Made by a program: the position numbers and the translations under genes. This document shows positions 1-6,407 of a DNA stretch of 22,680 bases, in pieces. Positions within the stretch are counted from its first letter, which is position 1; each line of letters opens with the position of its first letter. The notes beneath the pieces are model-generated. The model was not told the DNA's origin. It searched no databases and saw nothing but the letters and a program-made list of their open reading frames with translations. The stretch is taken from NCBI GenBank assembly GCA_964546355.1, contig CAZJJM010000006.1, forward strand, positions 1-22,680, given 5' to 3'. The DNA comes from JADLDV01 sp964546355. Its GTDB lineage: Bacteria > Patescibacteriota > Minisyncoccia > Phycocordibacterales > UBA9973.

Positions 1-53
1 CCGAAGCCGACAGATTTACAGTCTGTTGTAATTGACCACTCTACCACCGACGC
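1..53 (-). tRNA. tRNA-Tyr (GTA), partial at the window edge
   Basis: Read on the minus strand, the sequence gives a 5' acceptor strand (GCGTCGG), a D arm with stem GTAG/TTAC and a GG-containing loop, and an anticodon arm ACAGA-CTGTAAA-TCTGT with anticodon GTA. The bases that follow (CGGCTTCGG) look like the start of a long variable arm, as expected for bacterial tRNA-Tyr. The T arm and the 3' acceptor strand lie outside the window. Anticodon-loop positions 36-38 are AAA, the context recognised by MiaA, whose gene is further along in this window. Confidence 0.9.
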
Positions 54-127
54 ATGTATATAAGATACCCATATAATATAGCACAAAATTTAAAAAATGC
101 ACGTTTCGGCATAATTCTCATCAAGGG

Positions 128-156
128 TTGCGTTTTTTGTAGCGATATAGTATTAT
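128..156 (+). promoter_or_regulatory. rpmG promoter
   Basis: TTGCGT (128-133), a 17-nt spacer and TATTAT (151-156) lie just upstream of the rpmG ATG at 166. The predicted transcript start would leave only a few bases of leader. No Shine-Dalgarno sequence is present. Inference from sequence only. Confidence 0.5.
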
Positions 157-165
157 ATCCTCATT

Positions 166-327
166 ATGGCATCACAAGACAGACTTATACGACTCGCCTG
201 CACAAAATGTAAGCGCATCAACTACTGGTCATCGAAGAACAAAAAACTCGTGACTCGCAAGGTTGAGCTCAGCAAATACTGCAAATGGTGTAAGGTAAAT
301 ACCGCACACAAAGAGTCTAAAAAATAG
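166..327 (+). CDS. rpmG: 50S ribosomal protein L33
   Basis: This 53-residue protein (MASQDRLIRLACTKC..) matches bacterial L33, a small protein of the large ribosomal subunit near the E site. It has the zinc-ribbon form: two CxxC knuckles at C12/C15 (CTKC) and C39/C42 (CKWC), followed by the usual tail with Thr-His-Lys-Glu spacing (NTAHKESKK). The length is normal for the family. The ATG at 166 has no purine-rich ribosome binding site, but a promoter-like -35/-10 pair ends about 10 nt upstream, so the mRNA is probably nearly leaderless. A 12-bp inverted repeat at 366-400 closes the unit. It stands alone, with no ribosomal-protein operon around it; rpmG is often found next to secE/nusG in other bacteria, which are not in this window. 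Confidence 0.93.
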   Translation: MASQDRLIRLACTKCKRINYWSSKNKKLVTRKVELSKYCKWCKVNTAHKESKK

Positions 328-365
328 TTTTCATATTAAATCTCATTTGATATACTACGAGAGGT

Positions 366-400
366 AAAAAGATAATCACGGTTTCGTCGATTATCTTTTT
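366..400. terminator. Hairpin terminator after rpmG
   Basis: A perfect 12-bp inverted repeat has left arm 366-377 (AAAAAGATAATC), an 11-nt loop and right arm 389-400 (GATTATCTTTTT). It starts about 40 nt downstream of the rpmG stop. A-rich and T-rich ends allow it to work in either direction. The region 401-520 that follows holds no gene I can support, only the upstream region of tRNA-Trp. Confidence 0.6.
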
Positions 401-520
401 ATCATGAATGTTCTTTCTCGGGTCTATTTCTTTTGATATAGATCAAGTGTCTGCGTTACTTATTATTTGTTCCGCATTGGTGCGTTTCCGCTATACCTTC
501 AGTGTATGTAAGACGGGAAT

Positions 521-591
521 GGGAGATTAGTTAAGTGGCATAACTGCGGTCTCCAAAACCGCTGTCGAGGGTTCGATTCCTTCATCTCCCG
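521..591 (+). tRNA. tRNA-Trp (CCA)
   Basis: A complete 71-nt cloverleaf: acceptor GGGAGAT/ATCTCCC, D stem GTTA/TAAC, anticodon arm GCGGT-CTCCAAA-ACCGC with anticodon CCA, T arm GAGGG-TTCGATT-CCTTC, and discriminator G at 591. The 3' CCA is not encoded (CAAAAG follows), so a CCA-adding enzyme is required. Positions 36-38 are AAA, making it a predicted MiaA substrate. The next coding sequence begins 9 nt downstream. TATACC at 492-497 could be a -10 element, but no convincing -35 accompanies it. Confidence 0.95.
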
Positions 592-600
592 CAAAAGATT

Positions 601-978
601 ATGAAAAATTACAAAGCAAAAGATGTCGATACGTACATTTCTAGTGCAACAATAGAAGCTCGTCCAATACTGAAAGAACTTCGCAATATTATTATATCGA
701 CCGTTCCACACGTAGAAGAGAAAATAAGTTGGGGTGTTCCGTTTTATAGATATCATGGTGAGCTCGGTGGATTTGCTGTGTATAAAAACCATGTTACTTT
801 TGGTTGCGGTGGTGCAGATTTGCAAATTGAAGACCGTAAAATTCTTGAAGAAAAAGGATACAAAACAGGAGTAAAAAGTATACAAATCAAGTTTGATCAA
901 AAGGTACCGATTGTAGAGATACAACAAATTCTGCAAACAAAAGCAAAAACAAATAAAGCAAAAAGACCAATAAGATAA
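601..978 (+). CDS. DUF1801 domain protein (YdhG-like)
   Basis: This 125-residue protein resembles the DUF1801/YdhG family: an N-terminal helical stretch (VDTYISSATIEARPILKELR), then the conserved region around EEKISWGVPFYRYHG and FAVYKNHVTFGCGG, and a basic Lys-rich tail. Some relatives are described as iron chaperone-like, but the biochemical role is uncertain and nothing here fixes it. The ATG sits only 9 nt after the 3' end of tRNA-Trp, with no room for a separate promoter or a Shine-Dalgarno sequence. It is therefore probably transcribed together with the tRNA and released by 3' tRNA processing with a 9-nt leader. A strong hairpin terminator follows at 996-1026. Family assignment is from recognisable motifs only. 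Confidence 0.75.
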   Translation: MKNYKAKDVDTYISSATIEARPILKELRNIIISTVPHVEEKISWGVPFYRYHGELGGFAVYKNHVTFGCGGADLQIEDRKILEEKGYKTGVKSIQIKFDQKVPIVEIQQILQTKAKTNKAKRPIR

Positions 979-995
979 CAGTGTATTCTTAATAA

Positions 996-1026
996 AAAAA
1001 GAGACAGATTACTTCTGTCTCTTTTT
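996..1026. terminator. Bidirectional terminator between convergent genes
   Basis: A 13-bp perfect inverted repeat (left arm 996-1008 with GAGACAGA, loop TTACT, right arm 1014-1026) has an A tract on one side and a T tract on the other. It lies between the converging DUF1801 gene (+) and the tyrosine-rich protein gene (-) and can serve both. Confidence 0.85.
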
Positions 1027-1043
1027 GCGGCTGTTTTAATATT

Positions 1044-1427
1044 TTACGGGGTTATTTCTCTATATACTTCTTCTTCGTAAATGTATTCATCGCTATCTCT
1101 ATATACATATTTTTTGACAATACCCGAACTTGCTGGTCTTCTTTTTTTATAATATTGTTTTGTTGATATTTCGATTGTAACGGATGGTTGTGGTGTATAC
1201 ATCACAGGTTGATATTGCGGTCTCTCTGTAACAACATATGTTACAGAATTCATATGTCCACAATATTGATTGCAGGTATGTGCATTTGTGTAGACAGCAG
1301 GGTTGTAGTAATTTGTTTGATAGACTATACCACCAGGTGATTGATAGTATTTCCATCGAAGTTGAGCATTGACTGTGTAAGTATGTACACAGATAAATAA
1401 TAGAATAGCGATTATTGTTTTTTTCAT
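1044..1427 (-). CDS. Tyrosine-rich secreted protein, function unknown
   Basis: I do not recognise a family. The 127-residue product starts with a clear signal peptide (MKKTIIAILLFIC..., about 21 residues, likely cleavage after VNA), so it should be exported. The mature part of about 106 residues contains 17 tyrosines (about 16%), many in pairs (KYY, NYY, QYY, YVY, YIY), a CNQYC pair of cysteines, a basic patch (KKRRP) and an acidic end (EYIYEEEVYRE). I chose the second in-frame ATG (1427) because it directly begins the basic n-region; an ATG two codons earlier (1433) is also possible. A TATAAT hexamer lies on the minus strand about 30 nt upstream. A surface or extracellular structural role is a guess. 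Confidence 0.65.
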   Translation of the reverse strand: MKKTIIAILLFICVHTYTVNAQLRWKYYQSPGGIVYQTNYYNPAVYTNAHTCNQYCGHMNSVTYVVTERPQYQPVMYTPQPSVTIEISTKQYYKKRRPASSGIVKKYVYRDSDEYIYEEEVYREITP

Positions 1428-1457
1428 GAGCATGTAGTTTTAAAACGTTCTATTTTC

Positions 1458-1463
1458 ATTATA
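1458..1463 (-). promoter_or_regulatory. -10 box for the tyrosine-rich protein gene
   Basis: A perfect TATAAT on the minus strand lies 30 nt upstream of the ATG at 1427. No good -35 hexamer is visible at 16-18 nt spacing. Confidence 0.45.
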
Positions 1464-1563
1464 CCGTATATATGATTTGGTGATTATTGCAAAAATAGGT
1501 AAAACGTGTCAAAAGTAAGATTATATGATAACATAAGCACAACTAGCCACCTTATTGCTATCT

Positions 1564-2262
1564 ATGTCAAACGAAAAAACTTTTTGGAATAAAGAATATA
1601 AAAAACCAGGACACCTGGCTATTTCGACTGGTCCGAGTATGGACATGGTCACATTTGTGAATTGGTATGAAAAAGAGTTTGGTCAAGGTATCGTGTCACA
1701 AAGCACTATACTTGATATTGGTTGTGGAAACGGCAGAAATTCTCTATATCTTGAAAAAGAGTTTGGTTCGAAGGGGTATGCTTTTGATATTTCTGGTGAA
1801 GCGATTGGTGCGATCAAAAAAGCACATCCGAAATCTACTGTAGATTTTATGATTCATGATATCCATGAACCATTACCACTCCCTGATCAGTCTATTGATC
1901 TTATTCTTGACCTCATGGTGTCGCATTGTCTGACTGAAGAAGAGCGACCAAGATATCTTGCAGAACTCGTGCGCGTACTTGCTCCACGAGGGGTGGTGCT
2001 GTGGAAGTCTTTTTTCAAAGAAGGAGATTACCATACGACACAATTACTCAAAAAACATGGAGTGAAAGGTGAGAAGAATAGTTATATTCATCCAAAATTT
2101 CATATTCATGAACATGTGTGGACAGAAAAAGAATTCAAAGATTTTGTCGAACCGTATTTTGATGTGGAAGTGTTTAAGCGTTCACATGGACACAAGCGAG
2201 GGGAGAATAATCGAGAAGGTAAAAGACGATACTTTATTGCATATCTTGTAAAAAAGCAGTAA
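1564..2262 (+). CDS. Class I SAM-dependent methyltransferase
   Basis: The 232-residue protein has the Rossmann-type methyltransferase signature: motif I ILDIGCGNGRNSLYL with the glycine-rich SAM loop, an acidic end of strand 2 (GYAFDIS), motif II/III region DFMIHDIHEPLPLPDQSIDLIL, and the post-motif region RYLAELVRVLAPRGVVLWKSF. This is typical of Methyltransf_11/25-like enzymes. The substrate cannot be inferred; small molecules, quinone or lipid precursors, tellurite-type (TehB) chemistry or tRNA bases all fit the fold. An in-frame TTG exists 3 codons earlier (1555), but the ATG at 1564 is more likely. The 3' end overlaps the 3' end of miaA on the other strand by 29 bp, so neither gene has a private terminator here. 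Confidence 0.85.
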   Translation: MSNEKTFWNKEYKKPGHLAISTGPSMDMVTFVNWYEKEFGQGIVSQSTILDIGCGNGRNSLYLEKEFGSKGYAFDISGEAIGAIKKAHPKSTVDFMIHDIHEPLPLPDQSIDLILDLMVSHCLTEEERPRYLAELVRVLAPRGVVLWKSFFKEGDYHTTQLLKKHGVKGEKNSYIHPKFHIHEHVWTEKEFKDFVEPYFDVEVFKRSHGHKRGENNREGKRRYFIAYLVKKQ

Positions 2263-3157
2263 TTTCTCGCGTTGTATTTTCTAGTGCGTATTGATCATCT
2301 GGATCGATCCATCTGATGTCTTTGTTTCTCTTAAACCATGTTTTTTGACGTTTTGCGTATTGCCAAATCTCTCTATCAAGACGAGTGATAAGATCTTCTT
2401 TTGTTATTTTTTTGGTGAGGTAATCAGCGAGTGCTCGATACTCAAGGCCAAGTTCACCCATCCGTTTCCATGATAATCCTTGTTCATGAAGTTTTGTAGC
2501 TTCTTTTATCATGCCCCGCTTTATTCTTGATATGAGTCTCGCTGAAATTTTTTCTTTTAACACCATGTCCGGTAGTGTAATTCCGTATGTATGTGAATCA
2601 TAGCGAGGAGTTGGTTGTACAGATTTTGGTACGGCACCAAGTGCTGTCGCGATTTCAATAGCGCGAATGATTCGTACACCATTTGCCTTGTCTATTGTTT
2701 CATATCTTTCTGTGTCTAACTTTTTTAATTCTGCAAGTAATTCAGTAATAGATTTTTTTTCAAGATGTTTTCGTAGTAGTGGATTTGGCGGTACTTCTGG
2801 AAATGTCTGTTCATAGAGAACACTATCAATATAAAATCCCGTTCCACCGACGAGAATCGGTAGGATGTGTTGTTTGTGTAATTTTTTGATTATTACATCT
2901 GTGTCTTTTTTAAATCTCGCCACTGTGTATGTGCGAGCAGGTGACACAACATCAATCATATGATGTGGGATACCTCTCATTTCTTTTTTAGTTATTTTAC
3001 CAGTGCCAATATCAAGTCCTGTGTATACTTGGCGTGAATCTGCAGAAATTATTTCCGCTCGGACACCTTGTTTCTTGAGTGCTTTTGCAAGAGATACCGC
3101 AAAAGCACTTTTACCAGTTGCTGTAGCTCCTACGATTGCTATGAGGGGTAATTTCAT
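2234..3157 (-). CDS. miaA: tRNA dimethylallyltransferase MiaA
   Basis: MiaA transfers a dimethylallyl group from DMAPP to N6 of A37 in tRNAs that read UNN codons. The 307-residue product has the P-loop GATATGKS (10-17), the conserved DSRQVYTGLDIGTGK block (40-54), the IPHHMIDVVSP motif, the VGGTGFYIDSVL motif around 103-114 and the C-terminal KRQKTWFKRN. Length is normal. The ATG at 3157 begins MKLPLIAIVG, exactly at the first strand before the P-loop. An upstream in-frame extension would only translate the tRNA-Leu gene and is rejected. The start lies 5 nt after the 3' end of tRNA-Leu(CAA), so the two are probably one transcript. The 3' end overlaps the convergent methyltransferase gene by 29 bp. 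Confidence 0.95.
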   Translation of the reverse strand: MKLPLIAIVGATATGKSAFAVSLAKALKKQGVRAEIISADSRQVYTGLDIGTGKITKKEMRGIPHHMIDVVSPARTYTVARFKKDTDVIIKKLHKQHILPILVGGTGFYIDSVLYEQTFPEVPPNPLLRKHLEKKSITELLAELKKLDTERYETIDKANGVRIIRAIEIATALGAVPKSVQPTPRYDSHTYGITLPDMVLKEKISARLISRIKRGMIKEATKLHEQGLSWKRMGELGLEYRALADYLTKKITKEDLITRLDREIWQYAKRQKTWFKRNKDIRWIDPDDQYALENTTREITAFLQDMQ

Positions 3158-3162
3158 GTGTG

Positions 3163-3245
3163 TGCCGGAGAGAGGACTCGAACCTCCACATCCTTGCGAA
3201 TACTCGATTTTGAGTCGAGTGCGTCTACCATTCCGCCACTCCGGC
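3163..3245 (-). tRNA. tRNA-Leu (CAA)
   Basis: An 83-nt class II tRNA: acceptor GCCGGAG/CTCCGGC, D arm with AATGGTAGA, anticodon arm CTCGA-CTCAAAA-TCGAG with anticodon CAA, a variable arm (TATTCGCAAGGATG), and T arm GGAGG-TTCGAGT-CCTCT. The discriminator is A (3163) and CCA is not encoded; CACAC follows and then the miaA ATG. Positions 36-38 are AAA, so it is itself a predicted MiaA substrate. On the minus strand TATATT lies 8 nt before the first tRNA base and could be its -10, without a clear -35. Confidence 0.95.
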
Positions 3246-3301
3246 ATTTTGAAAATATACTGCGTATTTTCATTTTATTTCATATATTCAATAAAACCAA
3301 T

Positions 3302-3373
3302 ACCAGAGTGGCGAACCTCCTCCGTTTCGCTTCGGATGAAAAGCAAAGCAGTTTGTTTTTCATCCACTCCGGC
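3302..3373 (-). other. Structured element resembling a degenerate tRNA-Leu
   Basis: Read on the minus strand, it begins with GCCGGAGTGG, identical to the first 10 bases of tRNA-Leu, and near its end has GGAGGTTCG, identical to the tRNA-Leu T arm. It closes with ACTCTGGT, which pairs with the first eight bases using G-U wobbles at two positions. The D and anticodon arms are replaced by a long hairpin (3334-3342 with 3357-3365 at 9 bp, extended by a G-T pair and 4 more bp around loop GCAG) and a 5-bp stem (GCGAA/TTCGC). The 15-mer CCACTCCGGCATTTT occurs at both 3236-3250 and 3364-3378. It may be a tRNA remnant, a small structured RNA, or a short repeat with inverted ends. The rest of 3246-3457 holds only upstream regions of the flanking genes. 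Confidence 0.5.
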
Positions 3374-3445
3374 ATTTTTACTAGAACAACATTATTCTAC
3401 ACTATTTCAGATTTTTTTCCAGTTTTATCAGTTGGTAAAATGAGA

Positions 3446-3451
3446 TATACT
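3446..3451 (+). promoter_or_regulatory. parB -10 box
   Basis: TATACT ends 6 nt before the ATG at 3458. This predicts transcription starting on or next to the start codon and favours that ATG over the one at 3440, which lies upstream of the -10. No clear -35 is present. Confidence 0.5.
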
Positions 3452-3457
3452 ACATGC

Positions 3458-4624
3458 ATGTCTAATTTGTACCAAAACTCTATTTTTTGGATTGATGTTG
3501 AAAAAATTAATCCAAACCCATATCAACCACGCCGTGAATTTGATGAAGGTGCATTACGAGAGCTTGCTGACTCAATACGTCAGTATGGTATCCTACAACC
3601 TCTTACCGTCTCTCGTGTTGAAAAAGAAACACCAGATGGTGGATTGCTTACTGAATACGAATTGATTGCTGGCGAACGTCGTTTGCGCGCTTCCAAACTT
3701 GCAGGACTCAGCCAAGTACCTGTAGTAATCCGTATTGGTGATGATAATCAAGCAAAGCTCGAACTTGCGATTATTGAGAACCTTCAACGTGAAGATCTCA
3801 ATGCAGTAGATCGTGCAAAAGCGTTTGCTCGACTGGTGAATGAATTCGGATTTACTCACACACAGATTGGTAAGAAGGTTGGTAAAAGTCGTGAATATGT
3901 TTCAAACACTATGCGTCTTCTTCAGTTGCCAGAAGAAATCTTACAAGCGCTCGCACAGGGGAAAATTAGTGAAGGACATACTCGTCCCATCATGATGCTC
4001 AACGACAAGCCAGAAGAACAAATGGTGTTGTTCAAAGAGATTTTCTATAAGAAAATTACTGTGCGAGAAGCGGAGCGGATTGCCAGAAATATTGCGACAG
4101 ACCGAGCTCGTAAAAAGGAAACACTTATTGATCCTGAAATTTCAGAACTTGAAAAGAAACTACAAAACACGCTTGGTACTCGAGTGCATATCGAAAGACG
4201 TGATGTTGGTGGACAAATTCGTATAGATTTCTTTTCGCCAGAAGATTTACATGTACTGCTTGATATTATAGATTTGGAGAAAATGCCACTTCCTAAAGAA
4301 ACAATGCTTGATAGATTTATTTCAAAACAGCAAGGTGAAAATGTTGCTGTCCCAGAAGTTCAACCAATAGAGATTCCTGCGTTTACACCAGATCCATCAC
4401 TTGAACCTGTTGTGCAATCACCTGAAATAGTCGCGTATGATTCAGGTGCTGTCCCGATGCCGGTAGTGCAATCTTTAGAAATAGAATCATCTGAAGAAAA
4501 AATTCCTGATGTTTTTGAAGATGTTGAAAAAGAACTTTCACTTCTTGATGATCGGACAAAAGATGAAATGGAAAAATCAGAACAAGATACTGATTTGTAT
4601 AATATCAAAAACTTTTCTCTCTAA
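3458..4624 (+). CDS. parB: ParB/Spo0J family chromosome partitioning protein
   Basis: The protein (388 residues from this start) binds parS sites and, as a CTP-dependent clamp, helps segregate the chromosome. The N-terminal ParB domain shows INPNPYQPRREFDE, the CTP-binding GERRLRA motif (72-78) and ENLQREDLN (107-115). A helix-turn-helix DNA-binding region follows (about 131-156, GFTHTQIGKKVGKSREYVSN). After residue 280 comes a long acidic, Pro/Glu-rich tail without a known fold, where most ParBs end with a short dimerisation domain. I prefer the ATG at 3458 because a TATACT box ends 6 nt before it; 3440 would add six residues. No parA lies in the window. A 14-bp hairpin terminator follows directly. 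Confidence 0.93.
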   Translation: MSNLYQNSIFWIDVEKINPNPYQPRREFDEGALRELADSIRQYGILQPLTVSRVEKETPDGGLLTEYELIAGERRLRASKLAGLSQVPVVIRIGDDNQAKLELAIIENLQREDLNAVDRAKAFARLVNEFGFTHTQIGKKVGKSREYVSNTMRLLQLPEEILQALAQGKISEGHTRPIMMLNDKPEEQMVLFKEIFYKKITVREAERIARNIATDRARKKETLIDPEISELEKKLQNTLGTRVHIERRDVGGQIRIDFFSPEDLHVLLDIIDLEKMPLPKETMLDRFISKQQGENVAVPEVQPIEIPAFTPDPSLEPVVQSPEIVAYDSGAVPMPVVQSLEIESSEEKIPDVFEDVEKELSLLDDRTKDEMEKSEQDTDLYNIKNFSL

Positions 4625-4630
4625 AAGTAA

Positions 4631-4662
4631 AAAAGCCGTTCACATTAATGTGAACGGCTTTT
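4631..4662 (+). terminator. parB terminator
   Basis: A perfect hairpin (arms 4631-4644 and 4649-4662, GC-rich core GCCGTTCACA, loop TTAA) is followed by TTTTGTTTTT. It starts 6 nt after the parB stop. The region 4663-4864 downstream has no coding sequence I can support, only short weak hairpins. Confidence 0.92.
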
Positions 4663-4864
4663 GTTTTTAGGCTAGAACAAGTATGTCTGTTCTTGTTTGT
4701 TTGCCTTTATCGGCACCGGCTTTGTTTTTTCTGTAGTTGATTACTACACATGGTGGAGATTTTAAAAAGGGATTTGTTTTTATGATTTAGATTATTTAAT
4801 TAGATGAACAATGTGATTATTATGGCAAAACTATATTTTTTGTCAATTTTTAAAAAAACTTAAA

Positions 4865-4897
4865 AATAAAAACCTTTATGTTATAAAGGTTTTTATT
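4865..4897 (-). terminator. rel terminator
   Basis: A 15-bp perfect inverted repeat (4865-4879 and 4883-4897; core ACCTTTAT/ATAAAGGT, loop GTT) overlaps the stop codon of rel (4893-4895) on the minus strand and continues into a run of T on that strand. Confidence 0.8.
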
Positions 4898-6371
4898 TTG
4901 TGATACCAAAAGAAAGAAATTTTGATAACAAACTATGTTCTTTTACATAACTCTGGATATGTTTCCGTGCAAGAGAGGTTTTTGTATAATCAAGCCATTT
5001 ACTTGTAGGGTGAGCAGTTTTATTTGTAACGATTTCAACAATATCACCATTTTTGAGTTTTGTGCCAATAGTACTCATTTTTCCGTGTATTTTTACCGCA
5101 GAAATAGCATTACCAATATCTGAGTGAATTGCATATGCAAAATCTATTGGACTAGAATCTTCTGGTAAATCTACAACGTCACCCTTTGGGGTAAACACGA
5201 AGATACGGTTTCGAAAGAAGTCCATTCTCAGGTGTTCAAGGAATACACTTGGTTCAGAAACAATTTTTTGCATTTCTTTGAGTTCATCAATCCATGCAAA
5301 TTTCTTTGCAAGCCCGTTGTTGTTTTGTTTTTGGAGATGTTCTTTGTATGAAAAGTGTGACGCGATACCAAGTTCTGCTTCATCATGCATTTCTTGTGTT
5401 CGAATTTGAATTTCAGCAATGCCTGTTTCTGTTGCGATGGTCGTATGAATACTTTTGTATCCATTTGGTTTTGGAAGGGCGATATAGTCTTTGATACGTC
5501 CAGGAAGTGGCTTCCAGAGTGCGTGCACAAGTCCGAGCACCTGATAACAGTCACTCACAGTAGGTACAATTACACGAAGTGCCACAATGTCATAGATCTT
5601 ACCCATATCCCAATTATACTTTTCTAATTTGCGATACAGACTGTAACTATGTTTGATGCGATAATCAATCTGTGCATTCTGTACACCCCATTGATCGAGT
5701 GCGTCACGAAGTTTGTGATAGACTTGCTCAAGATTTTTTTGACTGATGTCGGTGCGCTCAGCGAGGAGTGCTTGGACTTTCTCGTATTCTTTAGGGAATG
5801 CAAAAGGGAAGGCGTAGTCTTCGAGTTCGCCTTTGAGTTTTCCCATACCGAGACGATTTGCAAGGGAAGCGTGTACTTCTATTGTCTCAAGAGCAATACG
5901 AGCGCTTTTGTCTGGTCGTACGTGCTGAAGTGTTGAGACGTTATGGAGTCTATCTGCGAGTTTGATCATGAGTACTCTAATATCTTCTGCCATAGCAACA
6001 AAAAACTTCCGCAAACTTTCTACGTGTCGTTCACGCCCTCTGTACTTGAGTGTGCCAAGTTTTGTCACACCGTTTACAAGAAACACAATTTCTTTTCTAA
6101 ACATTTTTTCCATCTCTTCTTCTGTAACAGCAGTGTCTTCAAGTACGTCATGCATAAGTCCCGCAGAAATGGTGCGTGCATCCATACCAAATGATGCGAG
6201 ATTTTTCCCGACAGCGAATACGTGTATGAAATATGGTTCTCCCGATTTACGGAGTTGTCCCTCATGAGCTTTTTCTGCGAAATCATACGCACGAGTAATC
6301 AGCTCGATGTCTTCGTCAGACACTTCTCGCATAAGAGAAAATATTTCTTGTATGTCACAGTCATGTTTCAT
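4893..6371 (-). CDS. rel: Bifunctional (p)ppGpp synthetase/hydrolase, short Rel
   Basis: Rel/SpoT proteins make and degrade the alarmone (p)ppGpp. From the ATG at 6371 the product has 492 residues. The N-terminal HD hydrolase domain keeps the metal ligands H50, H74/D75 (MHDVLEDT) and D140 (ADRLHNV). The synthetase domain has IYDIVALRVIV, GRIKDYIALPKPNGYKSIHTT and EIQIRTQEMHDEAELG, including the catalytic Glu. A TGS domain follows (RIFVFTPKGDVVDLPEDSSPIDFAYAIHSDIG). The protein then ends about 55 residues later, without the helical, zinc-finger and ACT/RRM domains of full-length Rel (about 730 residues). A TATAAT box ends 6 nt before the ATG, so an in-frame TTG at 6386 is unlikely as start. 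Confidence 0.93.
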   Translation of the reverse strand: MKHDCDIQEIFSLMREVSDEDIELITRAYDFAEKAHEGQLRKSGEPYFIHVFAVGKNLASFGMDARTISAGLMHDVLEDTAVTEEEMEKMFRKEIVFLVNGVTKLGTLKYRGRERHVESLRKFFVAMAEDIRVLMIKLADRLHNVSTLQHVRPDKSARIALETIEVHASLANRLGMGKLKGELEDYAFPFAFPKEYEKVQALLAERTDISQKNLEQVYHKLRDALDQWGVQNAQIDYRIKHSYSLYRKLEKYNWDMGKIYDIVALRVIVPTVSDCYQVLGLVHALWKPLPGRIKDYIALPKPNGYKSIHTTIATETGIAEIQIRTQEMHDEAELGIASHFSYKEHLQKQNNNGLAKKFAWIDELKEMQKIVSEPSVFLEHLRMDFFRNRIFVFTPKGDVVDLPEDSSPIDFAYAIHSDIGNAISAVKIHGKMSTIGTKLKNGDIVEIVTNKTAHPTSKWLDYTKTSLARKHIQSYVKEHSLLSKFLSFGITK

Positions 6372-6377
6372 GTATTG

Positions 6378-6383
6378 ATTATA
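6378..6383 (-). promoter_or_regulatory. rel -10 box
   Basis: A perfect TATAAT on the minus strand is separated from the ATG at 6371 by six bases (CAATAC), so transcription should start at or beside the start codon. Confidence 0.6.
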
Positions 6384-6407
6384 CAAAATAAGGTGATTTT
6401 ATAGTAC

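Noticed and set aside
3158..3247. N-terminal extension of the miaA frame to 3247
   Set aside because: The extra 30 codons are exactly the tRNA-Leu gene read as protein; the natural MiaA start is MKLPLIAIVG at 3157.
3158..3457. Long upstream extension of the parB frame from 3158
   Set aside because: It runs antisense through tRNA-Leu and the structured element and has no ParB similarity before the YQNSIFWIDVEKINPNPYQPRR region.
3300..4700. parS-like sites near parB
   Set aside because: No 16-bp palindrome resembling the classical parS consensus was found by eye in the window.
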